From Candidatus Phytoplasma oryzae (lineage in GTDB: Bacteria; Bacillota_I; Bacilli_A; Acholeplasmatales; Acholeplasmataceae), in assembly GCA_027945135.1 (NCBI GenBank), contig CP116038.1, positions 124,001 through 188,000 of the forward strand: a stretch of DNA of 64,000 bases, given 5' to 3'. Positions 41,913 to 50,086 of the stretch are shown in pieces. How positions within the stretch are numbered: position 1 is the stretch's first letter; the number at the start of each line of letters is the position of its first letter. The notes below the pieces were generated by a model. That model was not told where the DNA came from, searched no databases, and saw nothing but the letters and a program-made list of their open reading frames with translations. The position numbers were made by a program, and so were the translations under genes.

Positions 41913-44663
41913 TTAATTTTTTGTTAAAACTGAAATACATCTTTGGCATAAATTTTCTATTTTTTTTTGCGGAATAACATTCCAACATCTAGGGCACTCT
42001 TTTCCTATAGCTTTAGTTATTTTAATTTTTATTTTTTCAGATTTTTTTATTTCTAATTGAGAAACAATTAGTAATTGATAAAAATTTTTATTTATTTCTA
42101 ATTGGTCTAAAATTTTTATATATTCTTCTGGTAATTCTAATATGATTTTTGCGTGTAAAGATTTGTTGATATTTTTATTTTTTCTAGCTTCTTCTATTTT
42201 TTTCAGTATCATTTCTCTTAAATTAAAAAATAGTTTATAACTTTTTTCTATTTGATTGTATTTAATTATGCAATTTTGAATTAAATTTTTAATTTCTTCT
42301 ATTTTAGGGAATGATTCTAAGTAAACATCTTCTTTTTTATTTAAATTTGATAATGATGAATATGCTTCTGAAGTAGTATGAGGAATAATAGGTGTTAATA
42401 TTTTGAGTAAATTTATAATGATATCGTATATATTAGATTGTATTATTCTTCTTTCAATGTTATCTTCTTTTTCAATATATAAAATATCTTTAGCAAAATC
42501 TAAATAAAAAGAACTAATTTTATTGTTCATAAATAAAAATAAAGAATTTGTTATTTTTTCAAAATTGTATTTTTCATATAATTTAATAATTTTAATTATT
42601 ATTTGGTAAAATTCTATAATAAAAATTTGATGAAAAGTAGTTCTTTCTTCTAATTTTATGTAATTTTTATTAGGATTAAAATCATTTAAATTTCCTAACA
42701 TAAAACGTAAAATGTTTCTTATTTTTCTGTATTTTTCTTCTATTTGTTTTAAAATACAAGAATCTAATTTTACATCTATATTGTAATTAATACTTGCGAC
42801 CCATAATCTTAAAATATCTGCTCCTTTTTCATTAATAATATCTAAAGGATTAATAACATTGTTTAATGATTTACTCATTTTTTTTCCTTTACCATCTAAA
42901 ACAAAACCGTGAGTAATTATTTTTTGATATGGATTTTTATTAAAAGCTGCTACAGATGTTATTAAAGAAGAATTGAACCAACCTCTATATTGATCGGCAC
43001 CTTCTAAACATATATTAGATGATACAAAAGAAGATGAAAAATTTTGTAATACGCTGTAACTGGTTCCAGAATCAAACCACACATCTATTATGTCTTTTTC
43101 TTTAATAAAAATATTATTTGGACTTTTATCGTTTTTATAGTTTTTAGGTAATAAATTTTGAGAATCCCATTTGTACCAAATTTCTGGGCCATGTTTTTCA
43201 AATAGGTCAGCTACATGATTGATTATTACAGGATCTAAAATAGGTTTTTTATCTTCAGTATAAAAAATCGGTATAGGAACTCCCCATGTTCTTTGTCTAC
43301 TAATAACCCAGTTTTTTCTATCTTTAATCATATTGTTTATTTTAGTCAAACCCCATTCTGGTATCCATTCAACTTTTTTTATTTTTTCTAATAAATTTTG
43401 TCTAATTTTTTCAATATTTAAAAACCACTGAGATATTGCTAAAGAAATAACAGGTTTTTTAATTCTATCATCATGAGGATATTGATGATTGATTATTTCT
43501 GATTTTAATATAAGTTCTTTTTTTTTTAAATCTTCTACAATTAATTCATTAGCTTTTGTATAAAAAATATCTTTATATATACCTGCTATTTCTGTCATTA
43601 AACCTTTTTTTCCAACGCTACACAATATAGGAAGATTATTTTTTTGACCTATTCTAAAATCTTCTTCTCCATGACCTGGAGCTATATGAACTAATCCTGT
43701 GCCTTCTGTATCAGAAACAAATTCATCTAAAATAATTTTACCTTTTTTGGAAAAAAGAATATTTTCATAAATAGAATTTTTCAAATAAGATCCAGAAAAT
43801 TTTTTTAAAATTTGGATTTCTTTCCAATTAAATTTATTTTTTATTTTTTCTAATAATTTTTCTCCTACTATATATTTATCATTATTTAAAGTAGAAAATA
43901 AGTAATATTTTTTCGTTGGATGTGCACAAATAGCAACATTAGCAGGTAAAGTCCAAGGAGTAGTTGTCCAAACTAAAATTTTTACATTTTCAAAAATATT
44001 TTTACTTATAATTTTAAAAGTTAGGAAAATAGATAATGACGAATGATTTTTATATTCAATTTCAGATTCTGCTAAAACAGAATTTAAAAAAGGTGACCAG
44101 TGAACAATTTTTAAATCTTTAAAAATTAATTTGTTTTCTACTATTTTGCTAAAAATACGAATTTGATCTGATATAAAAGATTTGTTTAAAGTTAAATAGG
44201 CATTTTCCCAATCACCTAAAATTCCTAATCTTTTAAAACTTTTTTTTTGTTTTTTTACGAAATTTAAAGCAAAATTTTCGCATTTTTTATAAAAAAATTC
44301 TTTATTCTCTTCTTGTTTATAAATATTTTTTTTCATTACAGCAATTTCTATTGGCAAACCATGATTGTCCCAACCAGGAATAAATGGTGTATAAAAACCT
44401 TGCATTGTTTTAAATCTTAAAATAAAATCTTTTAAAATTTTATTCAATGCATGTCCTATATGAATATCTCCGTTTGTATAAGGTGGCCCATCATGTAATA
44501 AAAAAAGATTGTTTTTTTTATTTTTTTTTAAATTTTTTTGATATAAGTTTATTTTTTCCCAAAAAAACTCAATTTCAATTTCTTTTTTATTTAAATTAGC
44601 TTTCATAGGAAAATTAGTTATAGGCATAAGCAAAGTTTTTTTTAAGTCATTATTATTAAACAT
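41913..44663 (-). CDS. ileS: Isoleucyl-tRNA synthetase
   Basis: The enzyme charges tRNA-Ile (class Ia). The 916-residue product has HDGPPYTNGDIHIGHALNKI (HIGH motif), PGWDNHGLPIE, the editing domain with TEGTGLVHIAPGHGEEDF, the GADQYRGWFNSSL segment, KKMSKSLNN (KMSKS loop), and the C-terminal zinc site CPRCWNV ... LCQRC. All signatures are intact and length is bacterial type. ychF is 66 nt upstream and a yitT-like gene 69 nt downstream. A T-box leader, common for ileS in Firmicutes, is not visible in the short upstream gap. Confidence 0.98.
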   Translation of the reverse strand: MFNNNDLKKTLLMPITNFPMKANLNKKEIEIEFFWEKINLYQKNLKKNKKNNLFLLHDGPPYTNGDIHIGHALNKILKDFILRFKTMQGFYTPFIPGWDNHGLPIEIAVMKKNIYKQEENKEFFYKKCENFALNFVKKQKKSFKRLGILGDWENAYLTLNKSFISDQIRIFSKIVENKLIFKDLKIVHWSPFLNSVLAESEIEYKNHSSLSIFLTFKIISKNIFENVKILVWTTTPWTLPANVAICAHPTKKYYLFSTLNNDKYIVGEKLLEKIKNKFNWKEIQILKKFSGSYLKNSIYENILFSKKGKIILDEFVSDTEGTGLVHIAPGHGEEDFRIGQKNNLPILCSVGKKGLMTEIAGIYKDIFYTKANELIVEDLKKKELILKSEIINHQYPHDDRIKKPVISLAISQWFLNIEKIRQNLLEKIKKVEWIPEWGLTKINNMIKDRKNWVISRQRTWGVPIPIFYTEDKKPILDPVIINHVADLFEKHGPEIWYKWDSQNLLPKNYKNDKSPNNIFIKEKDIIDVWFDSGTSYSVLQNFSSSFVSSNICLEGADQYRGWFNSSLITSVAAFNKNPYQKIITHGFVLDGKGKKMSKSLNNVINPLDIINEKGADILRLWVASINYNIDVKLDSCILKQIEEKYRKIRNILRFMLGNLNDFNPNKNYIKLEERTTFHQIFIIEFYQIIIKIIKLYEKYNFEKITNSLFLFMNNKISSFYLDFAKDILYIEKEDNIERRIIQSNIYDIIINLLKILTPIIPHTTSEAYSSLSNLNKKEDVYLESFPKIEEIKNLIQNCIIKYNQIEKSYKLFFNLREMILKKIEEARKNKNINKSLHAKIILELPEEYIKILDQLEINKNFYQLLIVSQLEIKKSEKIKIKITKAIGKECPRCWNVIPQKKIENLCQRCISVLTKN

Positions 44664-44729
44664 TTTTTTCTCCTAAATAATACGAATTATAATGTAATTT
44701 TTGATTAAAATAGAAAAAGTAGAAAATTT

Positions 44730-45812
44730 TTAAACGTTGAAAAAAAAATTGATTATGTCTCCATCTTGAACTAAATATTTTTTTCCCTCTAATCTTATTT
44801 TACCTTTTTTTTTTAATTGTAATAAATCCGGGTATTCCAATAAATCTTTATAATTAAAAACTTCTGCTTTAATAAAACCAATTTGAAAATCTGTATGTAT
44901 TAAACCAGCACATTCAGGAGCAGTCATATTTTTTAAAAAAGACCATGCTTTACTTTCTTGTTTTCCTGCTGTAAAATAGGTTTGCAAATTTAGTATTTCA
45001 TAACTTTTTTGAATAATTTTTTTTAGTATGTTTTTTTTTAAGTTATAAATTTTTAAAATTTTTTCTTGTTTTTCTTTATTAAGTTCTATTATTTCTTTTT
45101 CTAATAAAATACATATTGGAATAAAGTATATATTTTTTTGTTTACTATAATCAATCATTTTTTTAAAAAAAATGTTATTTAATAAATTATTTAAATTTTC
45201 TTTTTTAAAATTTCCTATATATATTTTAGGTTTAAAAGAAATAAAATTAAAGTTTTTTATTATTTTTTTTTCTTCTAAACTTAAATTTGTTTGAAATGTT
45301 TTTTTTTCTTCTTCTGATGCAAATAATTTTTTTTTAATTTTTTCCAGAATATTTATTTCTTTTAAATTTTTTTTATTTATTTTTTGTATACGTTTTTCTA
45401 TTTGTTCTAAATCTGACAAAATAAGTTCTGTTTCTATAATTTCTATTTCTTTAATAGGATCAATAACATCCATTACATTTATAATATTTGGATCATCAAA
45501 GCATCTTACTACATGACAAATAGCATCTACATCTCTTATATGACCTAAAAATTTATTTCCTAATCCTTGACCTTTTGAAGCGTTTTTGACTAAACCTGCA
45601 ATATCTACGAATTCTATTTGAGTTGATATTTTGTTTTTAGATTGAAAAATATTAGAAAGTATATCTAATCTAGGTTCCGGTACAAAAACAATTCCTTTGT
45701 TAGGGTTAATAGTAGCAAATGGATAATTCGCTTCTAAAGCTTTGGAATTAGTTAAAATATTAAATAAAGTTGATTTTCCAACATTCGGTAATCCTACAAT
45801 TCCTACTTTCAT
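44730..45812 (-). CDS. ychF: Ribosome-binding ATPase YchF (OLA1 family)
   Basis: A conserved P-loop NTPase of Obg type that prefers ATP and binds the 50S subunit. The 360-residue product has KVGIVGLPNVGKSTLFNIL (Walker A), NYPFATINPNKGIV, VDIAGLVKNASKGQGLGNKF (G3), a coiled-coil domain (about 130-200), and the C-terminal TGS domain with YFTAGKQESKAWSFLKNMTA, AGLIHTDFQIGFIKAEV and the ending DGDIINFFFNV. Normal length. It is the first gene of the minus-strand run; pduL diverges on the other side of a 356-bp gap. Confidence 0.97.
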   Translation of the reverse strand: MKVGIVGLPNVGKSTLFNILTNSKALEANYPFATINPNKGIVFVPEPRLDILSNIFQSKNKISTQIEFVDIAGLVKNASKGQGLGNKFLGHIRDVDAICHVVRCFDDPNIINVMDVIDPIKEIEIIETELILSDLEQIEKRIQKINKKNLKEINILEKIKKKLFASEEEKKTFQTNLSLEEKKIIKNFNFISFKPKIYIGNFKKENLNNLLNNIFFKKMIDYSKQKNIYFIPICILLEKEIIELNKEKQEKILKIYNLKKNILKKIIQKSYEILNLQTYFTAGKQESKAWSFLKNMTAPECAGLIHTDFQIGFIKAEVFNYKDLLEYPDLLQLKKKGKIRLEGKKYLVQDGDIINFFFNV

Positions 45813-46168
45813 TTTTTTTATAATACCTTTCTTTATTTTATATTTATTTATATAAAAGTTAATTTTTTTAATGAAGTATTTTAATTTTTTTGTTTTTCAT
45901 ATATAATTATGATAATATATTATAATTTTTATTTATACAGAAATATATAATTACAAAAGAATCAAAAATGTATTTATAAAAAAATAATTTATTTGATTTA
46001 AATTAGATAATATAAATTTTTTAGTATTTTTGTAGAAAATTTATTTCAAAAAAATGCATATTAATTATTATATACTATTTTTATATTGAACATTAAATGA
46101 AAATATATTTATATTTGAAAAAATTTTTATAATTTTATAAAATTTTAAGGAGTATTATTAATTATATT
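45813..46168. promoter_or_regulatory. Divergent intergenic region ychF / pduL
   Basis: 356 bp without a gene, which must hold promoters in both directions. Several TATAAT-like elements occur (for example TATAATTATGATAATATATT near 45902), but the AT background prevents a firm choice. AAGGAG (46147-46152) is the pduL ribosome-binding site. Confidence 0.4.
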
Positions 46169-46783
46169 ATGTGTTTTGAAATTAAAAAAAAAGAAAAAAA
46201 AATACCTATAGGTATATCTGGCAGACATGTTCATTTAACACAAAATGCAATAGATATTTTGTTTGGCCACAAAAACTATCAGTTAAAAATTTTTAAAAAT
46301 TTAAAACAAAAAGGACAATATGCTGCTGAAGAAAAAATAGATATTTTAAGTTCTGAAGGAAAAATTTTGCGTTCAGTACGTATTTTAGGACCAGTAAGAA
46401 AATTTAATCAAGTAGAAATTAGTCAAAGCGATAGTTTGAGATGTGGATTTAATGCAACTATTAGAAGTTCTGGCGATATTAAAAATTCTAGTTCAGCTAC
46501 TTTAATAGGACCTAAAGGAAAATTAGAAATATCAGAAGGAGTTATTATTTCTGATAGACATATACATTTTAATTTTACAGATGCTTTAAAATATAATATT
46601 AAAGATAAACAAATAGTTAATATTAAAATAGATGGTATTAAATCAGGTATTTTAGGTAAAGTATTATGTAGAGTAGATGAAAGTTTTGTTTTAGAATGCC
46701 ATTTGGATACTGATGACGGTAGTGCTTTTTTATTAAAAAACGGAGATTTAGTAGAATTATTAGATAATATTTTAGTTGCTTAA
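46169..46783 (+). CDS. pduL: Phosphate acyltransferase, PduL type (phosphotransacetylase)
   Basis: The enzyme converts acetyl-CoA and phosphate to acetyl phosphate (or propionyl equivalents), letting acetate kinase make ATP. The 204-residue product shows the PduL histidine motifs: IPIGISGRHVHLTQNAIDIL near the N-terminus and GVIISDRHIHFNFTDALKYN in the second half, both zinc-binding, with ILGPVRKFNQVEISQSDSLR between. The classical Pta is unrelated. Phytoplasmas are known to use a PduL-type enzyme in energy metabolism, so this fits the organism. No microcompartment genes are nearby. AAGGAG lies 16 nt before the ATG. Confidence 0.93.
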   Translation: MCFEIKKKEKKIPIGISGRHVHLTQNAIDILFGHKNYQLKIFKNLKQKGQYAAEEKIDILSSEGKILRSVRILGPVRKFNQVEISQSDSLRCGFNATIRSSGDIKNSSSATLIGPKGKLEISEGVIISDRHIHFNFTDALKYNIKDKQIVNIKIDGIKSGILGKVLCRVDESFVLECHLDTDDGSAFLLKNGDLVELLDNILVA

Positions 46784-46849
46784 AATTTTCTTTTGTTTAT
46801 ATTTTTATTGTATATAAAAATTAGAAAGAGATATTTAAATGATGAAATT

Positions 46850-48121
46850 ATGACTTATTTTATTAAATTAAAAATTAATAAAAAGATATATGAAAAGTTA
46901 GAAAAATTTTTAAAACCAGAAGTTTTTCGTGATCCTATTTATGGATATGTTTATTTTGATTATGTTTTTTTAAAGCAATTAGTTGATACTAGCGTCATGC
47001 AAAGGCTTAGAAGAATTAAACAATTAGGTTGTGTTAATATTGTTTATCATGGGGCTGAACATTCACGTTTTACTCATAGTTTAGGAGTTTATGAATTAGC
47101 AAGAAAATTTTTAGAAACTAATTCTTTTTTTTTAAATGATAAAATTCATTTAAGATCAAAATTATTACTTTTAACTTCTTGTTTATTGCATGATATAGGA
47201 CATGGTTCTTATTCTCATATTTTTGAAAGTATTTTTAAAACTAAACATGAAGAAAAAAGTGCTCAAATAATAGTTTCTCATCATGAAATAAGCTCTATAT
47301 TAAATAAAATTGATAAAAATTTTAAATATGATGTAGCTTCTATTATTCAAAAAAAAAGCAAATTTAAATTAATAGAAAAACTTTTGTCTAGTCAGTTAGA
47401 TTTTGATCGTTTAGATTATTTAAAAAGAGATGCTTTTTTTGCTGGAGTTAGTTATGGTTCTATTGATACTGATAGACTAATAAGAATTATAGATATTGAA
47501 GATAATCAGGTTGTTTTCAAAAAAAGCGGTATTTCTTCTATTGAAAATTATTTAATAAGTCGTTATCATATGTATCATCAAGTTTATTATCATCCTAAAG
47601 TTATAAGTTATTCTATTATTTTAGAAAAAATTTTTCAAAGAATTAAATATTTAATTAGTATAAATTATGTTTTTTATTTAAAAGATATAACTTCTATTTT
47701 GAAAAAATTTATAAATGATAGTAATAATATTTATGATTATTTAGAAATAGATGATTTTTATATTAATAGTCTAATTTTTTATTTTAAAACAGAAAAAGAT
47801 TTAATTTTATCAAATCTATGTCAAGATTTTTTGAACAGAAATATTTGGTCTTATATAGAAAAAAAATATATTTTAAAGAGTAAAAATCAAATTTTGATTA
47901 ACTATAAAGATAATGAAGAAGAGTTTTATTATACACAAGATAAAAAAATTATTCCAAATACTTATTATGAAAATAAAAAAAATATTAGAGAACATATTTT
48001 GATTTCTTTTTTTGACAAAAATATAAAAAAAATTCAAAAATTAAGTCAAAAATCAGTTTTTATTAATTGTTTAATTAAAAATAAAAAAAAAAAATTTAAG
48101 TTTTTTTATAGAAAAAATTAA
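46850..48121 (+). CDS. HD-domain phosphohydrolase (dGTPase-like)
   Basis: A 423-residue HD-superfamily metal-dependent phosphohydrolase resembling YwfO/dNTP triphosphohydrolase-type proteins. The N-terminus has VFRDPIYGYVYFDYVFLKQL and MQRLRRIKQLGCVNIVYHGA, then the metal ligands: His in EHSRFTHSLGVYELA, HD in CLLHDIGHGSYSHIFE, and Asp in LDFDRLDYLKRDAFFAG. The C-terminal half is Lys-rich and poorly conserved. The substrate is probably a nucleotide; dNTP control would fit the nearby replication genes, but that is inference. The frame is open to a TTG at 46793. I chose ATG 46850 because it places the conserved DP-x-GY motif about 25 residues in, as in relatives. ksgA follows 14 nt later. Confidence 0.85.
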   Translation: MTYFIKLKINKKIYEKLEKFLKPEVFRDPIYGYVYFDYVFLKQLVDTSVMQRLRRIKQLGCVNIVYHGAEHSRFTHSLGVYELARKFLETNSFFLNDKIHLRSKLLLLTSCLLHDIGHGSYSHIFESIFKTKHEEKSAQIIVSHHEISSILNKIDKNFKYDVASIIQKKSKFKLIEKLLSSQLDFDRLDYLKRDAFFAGVSYGSIDTDRLIRIIDIEDNQVVFKKSGISSIENYLISRYHMYHQVYYHPKVISYSIILEKIFQRIKYLISINYVFYLKDITSILKKFINDSNNIYDYLEIDDFYINSLIFYFKTEKDLILSNLCQDFLNRNIWSYIEKKYILKSKNQILINYKDNEEEFYYTQDKKIIPNTYYENKKNIREHILISFFDKNIKKIQKLSQKSVFINCLIKNKKKKFKFFYRKN

Positions 48122-48135
48122 AAAAAATAAGATAA

Positions 48136-48993
48136 ATGATAATTAAAAAAAAACATATATTTAAAAAAAAACATGGACAGAATTTTTTAAATGATATTAA
48201 TATATTAAAATCAATTTTAACCAAAATAGATTTAGATAATAAAAATATTGTAGAAATTGGTGCTGGAAAGGGTCTTTTTACTCGTTTAATAGCTCAAAAA
48301 GCTAAAAAAGTTTTAACTTATGAAATTGATAAATCTTTAAAATATTTTTTAAAATTTGATCTTTATCCTAACATTTTTGTTATTTATGATGATGTTTTAA
48401 AAAGAAATTTTAATAAAGATTTTTATGAATATTTTAATAAAGAAGATATAGAAATGATTGGTAATTTACCTTATCATATAACTATTCCTTTAATATTTAA
48501 AATTTTATTTTTGGATCAAGTAAAAACTTTTACTTTTCTTATTCAAAAAGAAATGGGTTTACGTATTTTATCAAGAGAAAAAAAAAGAAATAATAATTCT
48601 TTTTTAAGTATTTTTTTGCAATCTTTGACTTGTATTCAAAAAATTAAAAATTTTAAAAATACTATGTTTTTTCCAAAACCTAAAGTAGATGGTATTATGT
48701 TAAAATTTGATAAGTTGATATTAAGTAAAAAAGATAAATTATTTATTCAAAATGAATTTTTTTTATTTATAAAAGCTTCTTTTAAACAAAAAAGAAAAAA
48801 ATTAATAAATAATTTGAGTAATTTTTTTGATTTGCCTAAAAAAAAAATTTTATTTTTTTTTGAAAAATACCAAATTCCTTTTGATATTCGCGCAGAACAA
48901 ATAAATGTTATAGAATTTAAAAAAATATCTTTACTTTTTTTTAATTTTTTTGAAAAAAAATCTTTATTAATAAATAAATTTTTAAAAAAATAA
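48136..48993 (+). CDS. ksgA: 16S rRNA dimethyladenosine transferase
   Basis: RsmA/KsgA dimethylates two adjacent adenosines near the 3' end of 16S rRNA, a late 30S assembly checkpoint. The 285-residue product has KKKHGQNFLNDINILKSIL, the SAM-binding IVEIGAGKGLFTRLIAQKAK KVLTYEID, motif IV IGNLPYHITIPLIFKIL, and FFPKPKVDGIMLKF in the second half. Length is normal; the C-terminus is Lys/Phe-rich. It follows the HD gene by 14 nt and probably shares its transcript. spoVG starts 151 nt later behind its own site. Confidence 0.96.
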   Translation: MIIKKKHIFKKKHGQNFLNDINILKSILTKIDLDNKNIVEIGAGKGLFTRLIAQKAKKVLTYEIDKSLKYFLKFDLYPNIFVIYDDVLKRNFNKDFYEYFNKEDIEMIGNLPYHITIPLIFKILFLDQVKTFTFLIQKEMGLRILSREKKRNNNSFLSIFLQSLTCIQKIKNFKNTMFFPKPKVDGIMLKFDKLILSKKDKLFIQNEFFLFIKASFKQKRKKLINNLSNFFDLPKKKILFFFEKYQIPFDIRAEQINVIEFKKISLLFFNFFEKKSLLINKFLKK

Positions 48994-49144
48994 CTAAATA
49001 TGCCCAATCAAGTAATAAATAAAACTATATCTATTAATAATATGATAAAATATTTTGTAGATATGAGATATAATTGATTTTAATATTAGCTCATTATTTA
49101 CTTAAAGTTAATTTAGAAAATAAAAAAACAGGGGAGAATTACAA

Positions 49145-50005
49145 ATGAAAATTACCTACATTAAAATCAAAAAAAGTAGAGAAATTACACAAAAAGGTAG
49201 GTTATTATTTTTAGATTTAAAAGGTATTGCGTCTATAACATTTGATAATGCTTTTGTTGTTCGTAATATAAAGATTTTTGAGAATGAAAAAGGTATTTTT
49301 GTTGGTATGCCCAGTATCAAAAGAAAACTTAAAAAAGAAGAAGAAGATTTGATTCAAAAAGAAGAAGAAACTATTGCACAAATGGAAGTATTAATGACTC
49401 AGGGTAAATTAGATGATAATGAAAAAGAAAAGTTGTCTCAAATTAAATATCAAAATAAGAAAAGAAAAAAAAGACGTTTTCCAGAAATTGCTCATCCTAT
49501 AAATACTGAAACAAGAGCAATTATTGTACAAACAATTTCAGATTATTATAGACAAATGATTCAAAAGTCAGAAAACAAAATTGAAGTAAGTTTAAATAGT
49601 GATTTTGATTATAATGATTTTCAAATTACTTCTGTTAGGATTAAAAAGAAATATAAAAGCCAGAATAGATTGAGAGGTATTGCTTCTATAACATTTGATA
49701 ATGCTTTTGCAATACATAATATAAAAATTATTGAGGGCGATAAGGGTATTTTTATTGCTATGCCTAGTATTCCTAAATTTATTAAAGAAAATGAAAATAA
49801 AGAAGATGAAAAAAATATTAACTTAAAAGATAAAATTGATATAAAAGAAAAAAAATTTGTTAACACTTTAGATTTTCCCAAATTTTTAGATATTGCTCAT
49901 CCAATTAATTCAGTAATCAGAAACAAAATTGAAGAAAGTATTAAAAAACATTTTGAAGAAATGTTGAATAGATCACAAGATTATATAGAAACCAAAGACT
50001 TATAA
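49145..50005 (+). CDS. spoVG: Tandem double-domain SpoVG protein
   Basis: SpoVG is a small DNA- and RNA-binding regulator of Firmicutes, normally about 85-100 residues. This 286-residue product carries two copies. The first domain (about 1-140) has LKGIASITFDNAFVVRNIKI, KGIFVGMPS and FPEIAHPINTETRAIIV. The second (about 160-286) has LRGIASITFDNAFAIHNIKI, KGIFIAMPS and FLDIAHPINSVIRNKIE. Each copy has a charged insertion between the PS and the FPEIAHP parts. The two copies are very similar, so this looks like an internal duplication giving a covalent dimer. GGGGAG lies 8 nt before the ATG. It is a monocistronic-looking gene between ksgA and the P-type ATPase; a regulatory role is inferred from the family. 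Confidence 0.9.
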   Translation: MKITYIKIKKSREITQKGRLLFLDLKGIASITFDNAFVVRNIKIFENEKGIFVGMPSIKRKLKKEEEDLIQKEEETIAQMEVLMTQGKLDDNEKEKLSQIKYQNKKRKKRRFPEIAHPINTETRAIIVQTISDYYRQMIQKSENKIEVSLNSDFDYNDFQITSVRIKKKYKSQNRLRGIASITFDNAFAIHNIKIIEGDKGIFIAMPSIPKFIKENENKEDEKNINLKDKIDIKEKKFVNTLDFPKFLDIAHPINSVIRNKIEESIKKHFEEMLNRSQDYIETKDL

Positions 50006-50086
50006 ATTTCAGATTTAAAATCATATAATAGATAAAAAAATAATATTTTATCAAAAAAATATTTAATTGATGAGGAGAAGACAATA

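Noticed and set aside
44664-44729. T-box riboswitch before ileS
   Set aside because: The gap to ychF is only 66 nt, too short for a T-box leader, and no T-box core sequence is seen.
46793-46849. Upstream TTG start for the HD phosphohydrolase
   Set aside because: No ribosome-binding site is seen before it; relatives begin about 10-25 residues before the DP-x-GY motif, which fits ATG 46850.
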